Part shown: positions 20,746-33,408 of the stretch, piece by piece
Numbering within the stretch: position 1 is the stretch's first letter
Layout of the letters: every line of letters starts with the position of its first letter
Assembly: GCA_002917075.1 (NCBI GenBank)
Contig: NTMA01000064.1
Span: 1 to 64,000, forward strand
Source: Hawksworthiomyces lignivorus
Taxonomy: Eukaryota > Ascomycota > Sordariomycetes > Ophiostomatales > Ophiostomataceae
Length of the DNA: 64,000 nucleotides
Direction: 5' to 3'
Notes under the pieces: model-generated
Databases searched by the model: none
Told to the model about the DNA's origin: nothing
The model's input: the letters and a program-made list of their open reading frames with translations, nothing else
Made by a program: the position numbers and the translations under genes

Positions 20746-22760
20746 ATTGCTAGAGCACTGCCACAGGCTTGCACATCTAGCTCACTTATTCTTTGGTGGG
20801 TTCATTGCCCAGGTTGGAAGGGAGAGGGTGTGTGCTGTTGTGAGCTCCTCCGCCTCAAAGTCTCAGTTTATGATAAATCGAAGAATGCCTCCGAACTTTG
20901 ACCGTACCTCTGACTTTGTATGCTTGAAGTTGGAAAATCTTACGAAGACGCGAAGGGAAGCAACAGTATTGAAATCAATCAAACAAAGAAGAGATGGGGT
21001 AGAATAAATAAAAGTGGATGGTTAAAGATAGTAGGAGAGGCAATAGGATTTCGAGGCGCAATTGAGGCGCCATGCGAGCGGTGACTGGCATTGGTTGATT
21101 CTGAAAACTTGCATTGGGTGTGATTCTTCGTGATTGGCCCGCACCGAAAAATATTGAACAGAGGGGCTGACATTTGGTGACGGGATTCAGTCGATTCTGA
21201 GGGGGCACCGATGCCTCTTACTGTTCATTTGCCCTCGCCGAATTCAGAGGCGCGTCTTGCTGATGTTCCGGTTCGCAAAAGGGCGGTATAACTCTGTAAA
21301 TTGGCTGGTCCAATTACTTTCCCAGGATATTTATCGCAGCGTCGTCTGCAGCGAAGTGGTTGGCATCAGATGCTCACAAGGGAAATACCGAATTGCTCGT
21401 AGTTGGCACTGTGAAGGCGCTGTTCATTCTGTCTGTTAATCACAGGACATAGTGGATTAATTTCAGAGAACTGTACGAGTTAATATTTTCTACTAATTGC
21501 ATGGTGAAATATTGTGTTTTTGAAGCGAGATGGAGAGCAATTGCATTGGTTATTATTTGAGATAATACCATCACGATGGTAAGTTAAGGAATGGAGGGAT
21601 TACATTACATTCACGTAAACATGGTAAGAGAGGCATGATAAGAGGCGGAGAGAACATTGCCAAGGTCTTTTGGAATACAACAAGGGAAGAACTGCTCTTG
21701 GTTTGCATGTTATGGCAGACTTCTATAGTACAATATATGGAGAGGATGAGGATTTGCGCTTTGTGCATACCCACTATTGACACTCGGTAAAGTACACAAC
21801 GGTTGTCATTGGGCTGAGGTTTGACGATTTTGAGCCGTGTGCCCACCGCTAACAGTAAGCCTTAGTAAAGCCAGGCTCCCGCTCGGCAAAACGTCTCAGT
21901 GGGGAAGGTCGGAAGGGTCTTACGATGGCACACGAGAAAGCTCTTCTAGAACGGTACGGCAGGGGGGGGTCGTACACTATCTCACAGGGCGCAGCTCCGC
22001 AGCAAAAGGCTGTTAGCATGCGATGCGGCTTGCAGGTCCCCGGCGTCGTCTGCCTAGACCCCGGTGGCCTAGGGAATTAAGGTGGGGGAAGGAGAGGCGA
22101 CGTCAGAGCGCAGTGAGCCAGCCCAAGTGCGAGCCTGTGAGATTGTGCTTGAGCCTTATAATATGAAACCCGCGTTTTTTTTCCCAATGCGACCAAATAC
22201 CGCACCCAGAATTGTTGTTAGCTTCCTGGGATGACAAATGCCCGGAGAGAGCCCATCTACGACATCTCATGACCTGTATGTTGTATGATTGGTCGTCCCC
22301 GACATCGCCGTATCTTTTTGGGTTCCTATTAGCTGTCGCCGAAATTTCGCAACGCCCGTGTGAGTTGGGAAGACCGCAGGTAATGGCACGAAACGTAAGT
22401 CTCCTCCTAGAAAATCAACGTTTCCCGAACGCGGGAACAAAGTATAAATCCGTACGTACAGGCGTATTTCATAATGTGTCCTTTTTCTGGAAATATAACA
22501 TACTCTCTTCAATCACCCAAACTGGTGCTTTTACTGTCGCATGTCGCTACTGCCAGCTGCTCGAAACCATTCCTGAGTTACACAATATGCCCCAAAAAAA
22601 AACTGAAGAGCCTTCCGATGGCCACATCGCTATGTCTAAGTGCGGGTATAGTTTCGCTTCCTCTTATATTGCTTGGAATTCTAAGATTATAGGGATGCAT
22701 GCATATTCTCTTAACCATTTTGGGATTAAAGAGTCAGTTGCTTTGCTAACACGGAGTTAG
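20746..22760. other. Long intergenic stretch without a supported gene
   Basis: A 182-codon open frame at 22212-22760 lacks an ATG start and family resemblance. A more GC-rich patch at about 21840-22130 could be an eroded repeat, but no terminal repeats or coding remnants were recognised. Confidence 0.35.
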
Positions 22761-22956
22761 AGTCAGGAAGGCAGACTCCGGCAGCCTCTACAAGGACGGG
22801 ATTGTGTCATATCCCCCAATCAATATCTTCATGGAAATACCTGCTTCATCAAGCGAGGCCGAGAGAATTGATTATTACAAAAAGCGTGCTTTGGAATTTC
22901 TTGGCGAGGTTCTGTCTGAAATAAACGATTCTATGCCACGGACTAAGACCACATAG
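22761..22956 (+). other. Possible orphan 3' exon of an unrecognised gene
   Basis: After a plausible branch site and acceptor (GCTAACACGGAGTTAG), a 65-codon open frame reads GSLYKDGIVSYPPINIFMEI then RIDYYKKRALEFLGEVLSEI and stops at TAG22956. Codon use and amino-acid make-up look coding, but no matching upstream exon or family was recognised. It may be the end of a decayed gene. Confidence 0.22.
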
Positions 22957-24593
22957 GGGGGGGGGAGAGATACAGTCGGCGTTTGTGTTGGTGCCTTTGG
23001 CAGCATCAATTACAAGTAGTAGAGCCATCGATTTGAGGCGTTGTTTATTTGGACCCTCTGTTTCCCGGCATTGTGATACCTAGTCAAAACAAGCGGCAGT
23101 GTGGGGCAAGAAACAAGACACAACGTCTTCGACTATTGTATTAGTAATACGCGTGAAGAAGGCTTGGACAATGTTAGGAAAAAAGACTTTTTTGCTTGAT
23201 ATCAGAATTTGCCATGGATCGTTCTATAGCCTGTGACTTCCACTTGCGCTATGCTCTAATTAACGTAGATAATGGGATAATTGCTTCTTCAGAAGTAAAA
23301 TACCAAAGAGAGCCAGCTATGTAGTTCCATATCCCTTGGCTTCGCAGCTCTAAGCCATCCAAGCGACTCAAAAAGTTGAGTATATAAGAGCCAGAAACTG
23401 GTTTTTAGTCTTTATCTCTTTGGAAGGATATCAAAGATAGTGCATATAATACTTCTAGAGTTAAATTCTTTTCTGTACAAAGTCTTGTGAGGAGTTTGTC
23501 AGATATACTTTTGCCTATATTAGAGGCTGTCTATCCGGTAAAAAATGCTGATATGAGACACAACATTGGTGATCTCTTCTTGTAACCTATTGAGTAACGT
23601 AATACAATACCCTAGAAATATACATTTATATGATAACATTAGCTCTGTGGACTTAAAGCGGCCTTATTCTCTTATATAGTGGTCTCAACATCAGGCTCCG
23701 GGAGAGCAATACGAAGAGCTGGCATCTTCCATCAACTTCAATAGGGAATCATGTTATCCTGATCCTCAAGATCAGCACACTTTCGCTAGTAGTTAAGCCG
23801 ATTCCTCCCTGAAAGGTTTTAATTGACAACGCGCTGTCCCATGAGTTGCTTTGGCTGCTTTGCCTTCGAAGTCGGATATTGTCGCAGCCTTTGTGCTCTG
23901 TTCAACCAGCTTCTGCAGTGGAGTGTAAGTAGTTGACAAGGCAGCGTAATAAAATACCAATCGTACTTCTCATACTTTGTACTTGCGTGCCTACATAGAC
24001 AACCTTCTCGGGTGCCAAAGATCTGATCTTCTCGTTTAAATTTGCCAACGAAAGGTTGTATTTCAGCACGTGAGTCAGCCAAACAAACTCACGAGACTAG
24101 AGATGTGCCATACGATAAAGTTTAGCATCAGCCTCAGCACCTGCGCATACAATCCAACGTCGCCTAAAAGCAACGGAGGGGCATATTTAACAGCCAATCA
24201 TACTGCTACACAGCCAACTGCACTGCCACAGAGTCTCTAATCCAAAGTCGGAATCTTGACCAAGATCCCCGACCTCGCCAACATCCTTGAAGCCTAAAGT
24301 TTAGCTTCCGCTCGACGCCTTATGAAGGTTCACAAATACAACACGTCACTCTGCAGCTATACGAATATCGTGGCAAAGCGCATTGTACATGCTCTCGGCC
24401 GCATCCTCAGGACTTCGCAACAGCCCGCCTAGATTTTCAGCTCCCTGGAGCTACCAGGCCAGGATCCATAGTGACAACGGCACCATTGTCCTTGACACCA
24501 AGAAAGTTTGTGTATTTCTCTCCGGCTGGTGGAGTGTCTCTTTCCACGCTTCTGTGTCGTGGCCTACGGGAAGTTTTCGCGCCTTCGGCCAGC
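22957..24593. other. AT-rich intergenic DNA
   Basis: No gene, RNA or structured repeat was seen. There is a run of nine G at 22957-22965. The right end is the promoter region of the HET gene that starts at 24594. Confidence 0.4.
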
Positions 24594-26748
24594 ATGGCTG
24601 CGTACGTGCGATTGTGCAATACATGCGGATCAATCCCATTTGACGCACACAGCCCGCCATTTGGTACTGGAAGTGTGCTAGAAACGAGCCCTTTCGACAA
24701 AAAAAGCGTAATTCAACTCGGCACTCTCGGTCAAATTCAACACCGCAACTGTCCGCTCTGCCGACTAGTTGCAGTCGCGTGTGCCAAGATCCAAAGAGTC
24801 GAAAATATGAGCTTCAGTCTGGAACAACAAGTTGCACTGTGGTGGGGATTTGCAAGCTCGAATCATTCTGCCGGGTATTTTCGCCTGCTGCTCCTCTCCA
24901 AAGGCCCCTCGAGAGGAACGCACCTCTGTTTTGTCCACGACCCAAATGGTGCCGCGTTGCGAAGAAACTGCTACTTTCGCGGCGATGCACAGTCCCAGCT
25001 GGATTGCAGTCGAGTTCGTGGCTGGCTGTCTCGTTGCGAGGCATCGCACAGCTCTGGCTGTTACCAGGAATTAGATGAAGATTCAAACCTTGACTCAGTA
25101 TTCCCAGGATTGCAAATTATGCGGTTCATCGATGTGAAGCGGCGCTGCATCGTGGAGAAGCGCCAGCAGTGCAGATATGTTGCTTTGAGCTACGTCTGGG
25201 GAGCAGTCTCGAGGCTAACGCTTTCGAAAGCGAATAGGGCCCACCTAATGAAGGATGGAGCGATAGACCAAGCATGGGATTCGTTGCCACGAACCATCCA
25301 GGACGCCATCTACCTTACAGATCGGTTGAACGAAAATTATCTTTGGATAGACGCTCTGTGTCTTATTCAAAATGATCCGGACGATGTCGAAGCGGGGACA
25401 AACGTTATGGACTTAATCTATGAGCGCTCCGCCTTTACCGTTGTCGCTGCGTGCGGCAAGGATGCGAATGCAGGCCTTCCTGGGGTTCGTCCCGGCACTC
25501 GGATAAAACAATACTATATCGAAGAGATTAAACCTGGGCTTGCACTATCCATCTATAACTCACCAGATGTGCTTCTTGAGTCAACAGTGTATAGCTCCCG
25601 CGCATGGACGTGAGTGTAACTATTGCGAAGACTCGTGTGCAACAAAGACGCGAGAATGAGTGCATGCAGCCCTAAAGAAATTGTTAGACTAATCAATATT
25701 TTCAAATTCAAGACTTCAGGAGCATATTCTGTCAACGCGCGCAATAATATTTGTCGATGATTGCGTGTATTTTCGATGCCACAAAAGTATTCGTTCTGAG
25801 GATTGCCTAGATTCCACTGACTTTGATTTGGGTTTTTGGGCGCACCGGCAGCAGGAACTTCCAAGCTCGTTGCGCAGAGACAGAATACTACTTGCCCCAA
25901 ATGAGCTGTTTCAGCAGATCTTATGTACCTATACGACTAGGTCGTTAACACATGAGGGCGATGCTCTACGAGCCATTTCTGGTATCCTAAGACGATATTC
26001 CACAGTAACGAAGTCTACATTTTTTCAAGGCATCTTCACCGCTTTCTTCAACAGTCAACTGCTGTTTCATGGATCTGACACTCCCCTGAGCCGACGGGAA
26101 GAGTTTCCTAGTTACTCTTGGGCAGGCTGGATTGGCGCTATGGACTTCATGGACGATGGTCCGAAAGATACGACTTCATGGATTACCTGGCATTCCAGAA
26201 GTCCATCGGGAAGATACAAAACACTCTGGGCCCCGGAAACAGACGCAGCAATATTGTCTGTACCAAAGCCTGGCCTTAGGTCAACTAAGCCATGGGAGCC
26301 TTACTCGAATCCCTTTGATGTCGATAATTCTCCTGCAACCAGACGTTCTCCTTCGGCAGTGTCATTAGCTGTCGATCTAATACCACCGTACCCATTGCTC
26401 CAGTTCTGGACCCTGACTGCCTACTACAAAATTCTCGAGACAGATGTTTTCAGAGGTAGAGCGGATCTATATGATCGCACGAACCAGCGATGTGGGTATC
26501 TCTATATGGATGACTTTGGACAAACAAGCTTTTTCCGTAATGAAAATGTGTTTGAATTTGCATTATTGTCATGGAGTACGGCTTTCACTAAAAAGGCTAT
26601 TGGACATGGTCCTTGCTGCTTACTGATGTGCCTTGAATGGAATCAAGGGATAGCTGAGAGACGAGGAATTGGCTTGGTGACAGCGGAGTCTATTTACTAC
26701 AGTAGCTACGATCCTGGACCTAAGTGGAAAGAGATCATTTTAGCATGA
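24594..26748 (+). CDS. HET-domain protein
   Basis: Two exons (24594-25609, 25713-26748) join at AC/A to give 683 aa. The start at 24594 is chosen because the Cys-rich leader (LCNTCGSIPFD; HRNCPLCRLV) begins right after it; a longer upstream frame lacks an ATG of better quality. The HET core is clear: CRYVALSYVWGAV (about residues 195-207), LPRTIQDAIYLTDRL, NYLWIDALCLIQND, MDLIYERSAFTVVAACG, then SSRAWTLQEHILSTRAIIF across the 103-bp intron. The C-terminal half contains YSWAGWIGAMDFMDD, typical of long fungal HET proteins. HET proteins mediate non-self recognition and incompatibility cell death. No NB-ARC or repeat sensor is attached here. Confidence 0.87.
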
Positions 26749-26979
26749 TGATTCACAAATGCAGCGAAATAATATCGCATCTAAGCTGTGATTGGGCTAA
26801 GTAATTAAGGTTCCATTGTTGGCTGGGGCGTTCACTACAGCATTGATTCAATCAAATGCGGGTGTCATGATGTTAAAGGCCTTGTTGATTATGCTTTAAA
26901 CTTTCTATTGGCGACGTATTAATTTCTGGCATCTTCTTATATCTACAATACCGTCGTCGACGTGCGTGTTGGCGAGCGG

Positions 26980-27508
26980 TTAGTCCATAGCGTCCGCCAC
27001 GAAAACGGGAACAAACGTGTCGTTGTCGCCGGTCGTGCCCGACGGTGATGGCGACGGCTTCGGCGATGGCATAGCTGTGCTAGACTGGTGGAGCGTCGAG
27101 CCGATATGGAAGATGTACTTATCGAGGCCGCGTTTGTCGGTGAGCTCGACGCGGATTAAGTCGATCTGCGACGTCCCGTGCGAGACGTCGTAGATGTCGC
27201 CGATTACGAGCAGGCAATTGTTGTTCGACTTCATGACGGTATCTCCTGTGTTGCATGTGGCGTCTGGCATAAAGCTGACCATCGTACAGTTGTCTGCATA
27301 GGTCATCGTGCAGACGTCGACGCACGCGCCAAGCGATGCGGCGCAGAGGTAAACCCCTAGTCCCGGGTTGGGGATGATCTCTTCTCCACACGCTACATAA
27401 AAAGCCAGGCCATCAGTGATACAGTTGGTGTAGCTGGCGTCAGGGCAGCTAATCGTTCTGCAATATGGGTACGTCTGGGCAGGCGTGGAGGATTCCGCAC
27501 TATGATCT
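26980..27508 (-). CDS. Cysteine-rich, PAN/apple-like secreted protein, 3' part
   Basis: A continuous minus-strand frame from a probable acceptor (GCAG before 27508) to TAA at 26980 encodes about 175 residues with at least 11 cysteines. The pattern is FYVACGEE...LGACVDVCTMTYADNCTMVSF..ATC..NNNCLLVIGDI, followed by a Ser/Pro-rich stretch (PSPKPSPSPSGTTGDND) and VPVFVADAMD. The spacing resembles fungal PAN/apple-like modules found in secreted and wall proteins. The 5' exon with start codon or signal peptide was not found; the frame is closed by TAA just upstream of the acceptor. It could be a complete gene with an unresolved first exon or a truncated one. Confidence 0.35.
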
Positions 27509-27953
27509 CTGCATGATTGAAGGCGTAGTGCATCATTTTATGACCATTAGGCCTCTAGAGATGGATCCAGGTACTTCGTCCTGGCCAAAGATACGGCATG
27601 AATGTGCGATGGCCTGGTCAGATTCCCCTAAAATAGTACCTTGAGATGTCATATTGCTCTGTCACTGACAACAGTCACCAGCATATCTCCGCCAAGCTCA
27701 TCTGTGAGAATGTTGCACTATGCCCCGGACGGCACTAGGTCTGAGTCAGTTGCCCACGGCCTCCACGAGAATCGTATCGGATTTTTTTTCAGATAGTTAT
27801 TGTGCGTAGTAGACAGAAACTGATGCAAAGATGAAAATATTGTAACCACAAGAGCGAAATTTTTCAAGACAGCAAACCCCCTCACAGTAACATCTATCAG
27901 AAGCGTCACAATGCCTCGGCCCACAATGGCGGCTAGGACAGCGCTTTTTCGCC
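27509..27953. other. Intergenic DNA
   Basis: No gene was supported. The right end includes one copy of a short dispersed repeat that reaches into the last codons of the DUF1349 gene. Confidence 0.35.
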
Positions 27954-27963
27954 TCAGTGTGTG
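27931..27963. repeat. Short dispersed repeat, copy A
   Basis: The 33-bp segment starting GGCTAGGACAGCGCTTT matches a second copy at 35818-35850. The copies differ at seven positions and every difference is a transition (C/T or G/A). Copy A overlaps the stop codon end of the DUF1349 gene. Confidence 0.5.
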
Positions 27964-28658
27964 ATCTTGAGCTTGAAATCCGAAACAATAACTTCAAGAT
28001 TCTCCCCTAGAGATCCATTCTCTGGGTCAGGCTGAGCCGCGTAAACACCTACAAGCACATCGTCGCTCATCACGTCCGTTGTGTCATGGAGAAACACCCA
28101 TGGCACCTTGCGTACTAGTACCATCTCCTCTTCACCAGCTGCTGTCTCACGGATCCACCATACCATCAGCGCGTTCTTGCAGCGATCTAACTGCAATGTA
28201 ATCGGAAAAATTGTGCCCAGTGGCACATCGAACTGGGGCACCAAGCTCCAGTCTGCCCACCCGCTAGGCGCGCGCTCTACAACACTCACGCTGAGGCGGC
28301 CGTCGTTGACTTCGATTCCTGCTTTGATCCAAGCGGGGTGGGCGTCGGACACAGCAGCATTCTGCGCATTCGGGACCGGGTTGCTCTTGGTAGGCAGCGA
28401 GAAAACGATCCCCGCCTGGTCGAATTGGTTGCGCCACCGCGCGGCAACCGTCGCTCGGACGGAGGCAAAGTGCTCTTTGCGGACACGGCTGCAGACAGTT
28501 GGCGCAGTATAGTCGTAGAGAGGTGGAGATTGGAGCGGGGAGACGTAGATATCGGATTTTGGTGGTGCCATGATGGTGAATACAGCCCCGGCGGCGTCTA
28601 CCAGCACGTTCGGCGGCGCCGCCGCAAAGTTGGTGTAGATAAGGGGTGCATCCGCCAT
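27954..28658 (-). CDS. DUF1349 (Ree1-like) beta-sandwich protein
   Basis: Single exon, 234 aa, start ATG28658. It has the DUF1349 layout of a concanavalin-like beta-sandwich: YVSPLQSPPLYDYTAP, VRATVAARWRNQFDQAGIVF, HPAWIKAGIEVNDGRLSVSV, DWSLVPQF, LDRCKNALMVWWIRE, and VLVGVYAAQPDP with VIVSDFKLKI at the end. Yeast Ree1, a member, affects enolase regulation; most members have no proven activity, and carbohydrate binding is suspected from the fold. The final residues (ITH) fall in the short dispersed repeat, so the native C-terminus may have been altered. The intergenic region to the right (28659-29154) is shared with the divergent monooxygenase gene. Confidence 0.78.
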   Translation of the reverse strand: MADAPLIYTNFAAAPPNVLVDAAGAVFTIMAPPKSDIYVSPLQSPPLYDYTAPTVCSRVRKEHFASVRATVAARWRNQFDQAGIVFSLPTKSNPVPNAQNAAVSDAHPAWIKAGIEVNDGRLSVSVVERAPSGWADWSLVPQFDVPLGTIFPITLQLDRCKNALMVWWIRETAAGEEEMVLVRKVPWVFLHDTTDVMSDDVLVGVYAAQPDPENGSLGENLEVIVSDFKLKITH

Positions 28659-29154
28659 GGCAGACAGGTTGTGGCGGGATGCAAAATGCTAAAACATCGT
28701 ACGACTCTGCTCCGAAAAGATGATTGAAAAATGAATTATGTACTTGCAATCTCTTCCATTGTGAGAAAGAGCAATAGTCTACAGCACACAATCCGCTGTC
28801 AGTGATCACGTTGTGGGGTTTGCGTCGATACTACAAGCCTCTTGTCTCGGCGCTATAGACCAATCACATGTAACATAGTTCCGGACCCACTCCTGCCAAG
28901 ATGTAGAGCGCCGAAACCGATTTGCTTTCCGACGCTCAAGAGACTGAAGCAACTAGGTGCGTTTTTAGGAGCATTACACATCATATTATTAGTTCAACTA
29001 TGAAAAATAAGACCGTGATTCTGGGCTTTGAGAATGCAGGGATATCAAAAAAGTGCGGAAGCTGAAAAAGCCAAGATACCTGTTCTCTAGTGACGAGTAA
29101 ACACAAGATCAAAGAGTATCTAGTTGCAGCAGATATCACACCCCTACCAGCGTC
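28659..29154. other. Divergent promoter region, DUF1349 / monooxygenase
   Basis: 496 bp between two divergently transcribed genes, with no open frame of its own and no shared motif that I could identify. Confidence 0.4.
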
Positions 29155-31027
29155 ATGGTTGCGAACAGTGCATCCATCCAGAAGGAAGTGTCGAATACGA
29201 AGGCGGCTGCTGGAACTGATGTTGGCCCGAGCATCGGTAAGGATGCCAGCATCTACACGGTCGTCGAACAACCTTTGGGTACAGTGCGGCCGATCCGCAT
29301 TATCGTCGTCGGTGCTGGAGCGAGCGGTCTTAATGTCATCCGGAACGTCAAAATGCATATGCAGAATGTTGAGCTGCAAGTCTACGAAAAAAACAATACG
29401 GTGTCGGGCACATGGCTAGAGAACAGCTACCCAGGCTGCGGGTGCGATATTCCGAGTCACAACTACCAATACTCGTGGGAGCCGAATCCAAGCTGGTCCA
29501 CATACTATGCGTCACAGAGGGAAATCAGGGCATACTTCGAACGGGCGGCCGAGAAGCATGGACTGCTACCCTACATCCAGTTCGGCCAGCGAGTGGTGGA
29601 GGCCTTGTGGCATGAAGAGGCAGGCGTGTGGAAGTTCAAGATCGAGGACGTGCGCACAGGTGCCGTAGCAGAGGACTACGGCCACTTTTTCATCAACGCC
29701 AGTGGCTACTTGAACAACTGGAAGTGGCCAGACATCGACGGCCTGCACTCATTCCAGGGCCCGGTACTGCATAGCGCTGCTTGGGATGACAAGGTCGACC
29801 TGAAAAACAAGAATGTCGCCGTTATCGGCTACGGCTCTAGTGGTATCCAGCTAGTGACGGCCATCCAACCGATAGTTAAGACGCTCACAACATTTATTCG
29901 AGGACCAACGGTACGTCAGCTGCAGCAACGTTTAGAGCAAGCTGATCGTTTTTCTCTTGTTGTTTAGCAGATTGGGATTCTAACAAACGTTACAGTGGAT
30001 CACCGCAGGCTTTGGCAGCAAGTATGCAGCTCCAGGTGGCCTCAACTTTACCTTCTCGGAGGAACAAAAAGCCAAGTTCGCATCTGATCCGGCCGCATAT
30101 CTGGCCTACCGCAAGGGGATCGAGTACGAGCTCTCTAGCCGGTTTAAGATGTTGCACAAAGACACACCAGAACAGGCTGCGGCCGTAGAGTTTTCGCGCA
30201 GCGACATGCTGCGTCGCCTGGGCCCCGGCAACCCGCTGGCCGACTTCCTCATCCCAACGTTTCCAGTGGGCTGCCGCCGACCATCACCGGGCAACGGTTA
30301 CCTAGAAGCGCTGTCGGAACCCAACGTCCAAGTTATCAAAGGTCGCGAGATCCTGCGTATCGAGCCGGACGGCCTGGTAGTCGAGGGAACTGGGGATACG
30401 GGCGGCGAGAGCAAGATTGCATGCGACGTCCTCGTGTGCGCAACAGGCTTCGATCTCTCGTTCCGCCCGCGGTTCTCCATCATCGGCCGCGGCGGCGTCG
30501 ACCTGCGTGCTGTCTGGAACGGCGAGCAGGACTACCGCGCCACGGCCTACTTGTCAATGACGCCAGCCGACATGCCCAACTACTTTGTGTTTCTTGGCCC
30601 GCAGGCGCCAGTAGGCCACGGCTCGGCCATCCCCATCATCGAGCACCTGACCAAGTATATGCTTCGGATGGTGCACAAGGCGCAGACACAGGGCTACCGC
30701 GCCTTTTGTCCCAAGCCTGCGGCCATCGCCGAGTTCGTCGAGCACGCCGATGCCTTCCTGCCCCGCACAGCGTGGGCGGGCCACTGCCGCAGCTGGTTCA
30801 AGAACGGCCGTGCCACGGGGCCAGTCACGGGGCTGCACCCGGGCAGCCGCCTGCATTGGTTCCACTTGCTGCGCGAGCCGCGGTACGAGGACTGGGACTG
30901 GGCCACGTGGAACCCGCGCAACCGCTGGGAGTTCCTAGGCAACGGCTTCAGCACCATGGAGGGCGAGGGCCGGGACTTGACATGGTACTTTGATGAGCCG
31001 GAGAAGGAGTATGAGCAGTTCGTGTGA
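29155..31027 (+). CDS. Baeyer-Villiger-type flavin monooxygenase
   Basis: Two exons (29155-29910, 29996-31027), 595 aa, phase-0 intron of 85 bp (GTACGT..TACAG). The FAD-binding GAGASG is at residues 53-58, with GTWLENSYPGCGCDIPSHNY after it. The Baeyer-Villiger-type fingerprint FQGPVLHSAAWD is at 200-211, and the NADPH-binding GYGSSG at 225-230. ATGFDLSFRPRF and YFVFLGPQAPVGHGS lie towards the C-terminus. Such enzymes insert oxygen next to a ketone or oxidise soft heteroatoms using NADPH and O2, and the fungal versions often serve secondary metabolism or steroid/ketone catabolism. The substrate cannot be read from sequence. No biosynthetic backbone gene is near, so a catabolic or detoxifying role is as likely. 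Confidence 0.88.
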
Positions 31028-32357
31028 TAATTCCAGGGAGAACAGATGCAACTTTAACCAAGATAGAAACTGAATCAGTAAATCATACAATAGTGGGTGT
31101 AAGATTGCTGTGAATAACTTCTCCTGGAAGAAAAAAGCCATACGACGCCACGGTCATCGTTGGTTATTGTTTATTGTAAATCCACAGGGTTCACCGCCTT
31201 TGTAAAATAGAAGGATTACTGCGTGTGGAAGCATTAAAGTCTTTCAGTGTTCAGTCCTGGGCTTTGCCCAGGGCTCAGTATAGAGCCAAAGGATTTAATA
31301 TTCAGTATGTAACCAACCAGTAGAGCTAGGAACTTCATTTCAGGAACTGTGAGGAGAGGATTTTTTTTCCCTCCTCACAATATCACTGATACCGCTGAGC
31401 CGGTCAGGTGCTTGGGTCGTATGCGGCCCCTTGCTCCTTGGTAGGGCTGCGGCTACACGAGGCAGACATCGATCGCCTGACAGCAAACTTTCGCGTGCGA
31501 GGCCAGAATATGGGCCAGCGAGGGTGCATGTAACTGGGTAGGTTGACTGGGAGAGCCCGCGACGCGGTTCGCTAGGGATGAGAAGAAGAATCGCTATTTG
31601 ACACAGTAATTGTACGAGTATGTGTTGTAAGTATGGAATACATGAGAATCCGGTACGTTCGAGTATGCCTCCTTATTGAAATTTAAAATGAGATCAGATC
31701 CCAGCCAGTAATAGGAGACTCAATTGCCCCAGCATCAGCAAATGCAACATTAGCTTGTTTCGGCTTGGCAGAATTCGAAGTTTGTTGGCGAAGCGCTTGT
31801 TGATACAACGCCAGTGCCATTGGCTGTTGGCTTTTGTTAAGCGCGCAGACCCTGTAAGATAAATAAGCCTATTGGACATTACATACTGTTTTTCTCGTTC
31901 TCGTTCTCGCTATCGCATCCTTTTTTCTTACTTGCATTCGCAGCATCAAAGTGGACAGACACGGTTGAAATACTGTAGAGTACTCTGTACAACGCACCCC
32001 ATATATAAGCGACTGTTTGATAACATATTGCAGAGCCTCTCCTGCACGACGAAGGGGCAAATAATAATTTTTGTCTCATTGGGCTTATAGCCTTCATTCT
32101 AAGGAATATGATTTCATAGAAAAGCAAACACACAACCGACGAAAAGAACAGTAAGAACGCAATTCCTTTAAAGAGAAGTGATCTTCTTGCTATTCTAATC
32201 TACTTGGGTCTTTTAATACCAAGGGTGTAGAAGCTAAATGAATACGAAGTAGGGCTCGAAGGTCAGCCCGACATTCGGTCAGTCATTGTCGTCGTCGTTT
32301 ACGCCCCTTCTTGTCATCACCGTCTGTCAACAAAGGCCGTCTGCCGACTTCACAATC
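31028..32357. other. Intergenic DNA
   Basis: No gene was supported. A perfect 7-bp stem (CCTGGGC TTT GCCCAGG, 31256-31272) lies past the monooxygenase 3' end. A GC-rich patch at about 31390-31570 might be an old repeat. The last ~100 bp are the 5' region of the MID2-like gene. Confidence 0.35.
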
Positions 32358-33408
32358 ATGGCTTTCCAAGTACGATCTTTACGGCTTAGGTCTGCCAGCA
32401 TCGCCGCCATATTTCTGCCAGCGCTCCTGACCGGTGTCACCTCTGCAACAGCCACTTGTTACTACCCCGACGGCACCATCTCAGGCGATCACCCGTGTTC
32501 TTCTACCGGCACCACTCATTGCTGCGGTGCCCACACGGGACTCTGTCTCTCAAACGGCTACTGCATAGAAGTCGAGGCGCAGCCATACGTTCTCTCGCGT
32601 GCTAGCTGCACTGACAAGAACTGGGGCGCTGGCTGCCCGACTAATTGCATAGGCTGTACGCTTCCCTCCTCCCCTTCCTCCTGTTCTTCGCGATGCGCCA
32701 TCTTTCAGCCTTCTAACAAAGAAACGAACCGTAGCTAGTGATAACCCGAGCGGTGGCATTCCCATCACCTGGCTCAAAACTGGATCCAGTGGCGCGAATC
32801 AATACTGCTGCGGTCCCCTCGCCGTCGACAACGGCACCGTCAGTTGCGCGAACGGCGAGAGCTCGTTCACGCTGGGTCCGGCAGAGATCATCTTTGGGGC
32901 GGGCGTCCTTACCAATGCCACAACATCGACCGGCTCCGCCTCGTCAACCATGTCGTCTTCTTTGTCCGCGGCCTCAACGGCTTCTCCTTCGACAACTACA
33001 TCGTCTTCTTCGTCGACGACAAGCGGCAGCACAAGGAGCAGTGGTGCAGCTGGAGGTAGTCCTTCTAGTGGCAGCAGCAACGACGGCAGCAGAAGCGGCT
33101 CCTCCTCCTCTGAAATGGTGGCGGTCGCTGTCGGAGTGGCCGTTCCGCTAGGCGTGGCGGCAATTGCATCCATCGGATGGGCGATGTGGGATCGCCGGAA
33201 GCGGAAGCGGGAAATGCAGATGCTAATGGGCACCTTACACGTTGGCAGCGGGCCCCCACCGCCGTTCTCTCCCGGGATGTCTACCACAGTGCCAAGCCCG
33301 TACAATGTGAGCACCAAATGGCTCCCCGGCGGAAACGCACCGGCCGAACTGTCTGCGCTCCCGGAGCAAATAGGGGAGTTGCCATCGCATCAGCAAAGAG
33401 GATATTAA
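32358..33408 (+). CDS. MID2-like single-pass membrane protein
   Basis: Two exons (32358-32655, 32735-33408), 323 aa; the 79-bp intron has a CTAAC branch site. Order of parts: a signal peptide (hydrophobic SIAAIFLPALLTG, cut near residue 31), a Cys-rich ectodomain (CYYPDGTISGDHPC..THCCG..GLCLSNGYC...ASCTDKNWGAGCPTNC..QYCCG), a Ser/Thr-rich stalk, one membrane segment (VAVAVGVAVPLGVAAIASIG), a basic stop-transfer (RRKRKRE) and a Pro-rich cytosolic tail. The layout matches fungal wall-stress-sensor-like proteins, which are abundant and mostly unstudied. Ligand and pathway are unknown. Confidence 0.8.

Noticed and set aside
22212..22760. 182-codon plus-strand open frame
   Set aside because: It does not begin with ATG, has no family resemblance and lies in a region with other decayed sequence.
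31256..31272. CCTGGGC-TTT-GCCCAGG hairpin after the monooxygenase
   Set aside because: A bacterial-style terminator is not meaningful in a fungal nuclear genome, and a single short stem is expected by chance in this much DNA.
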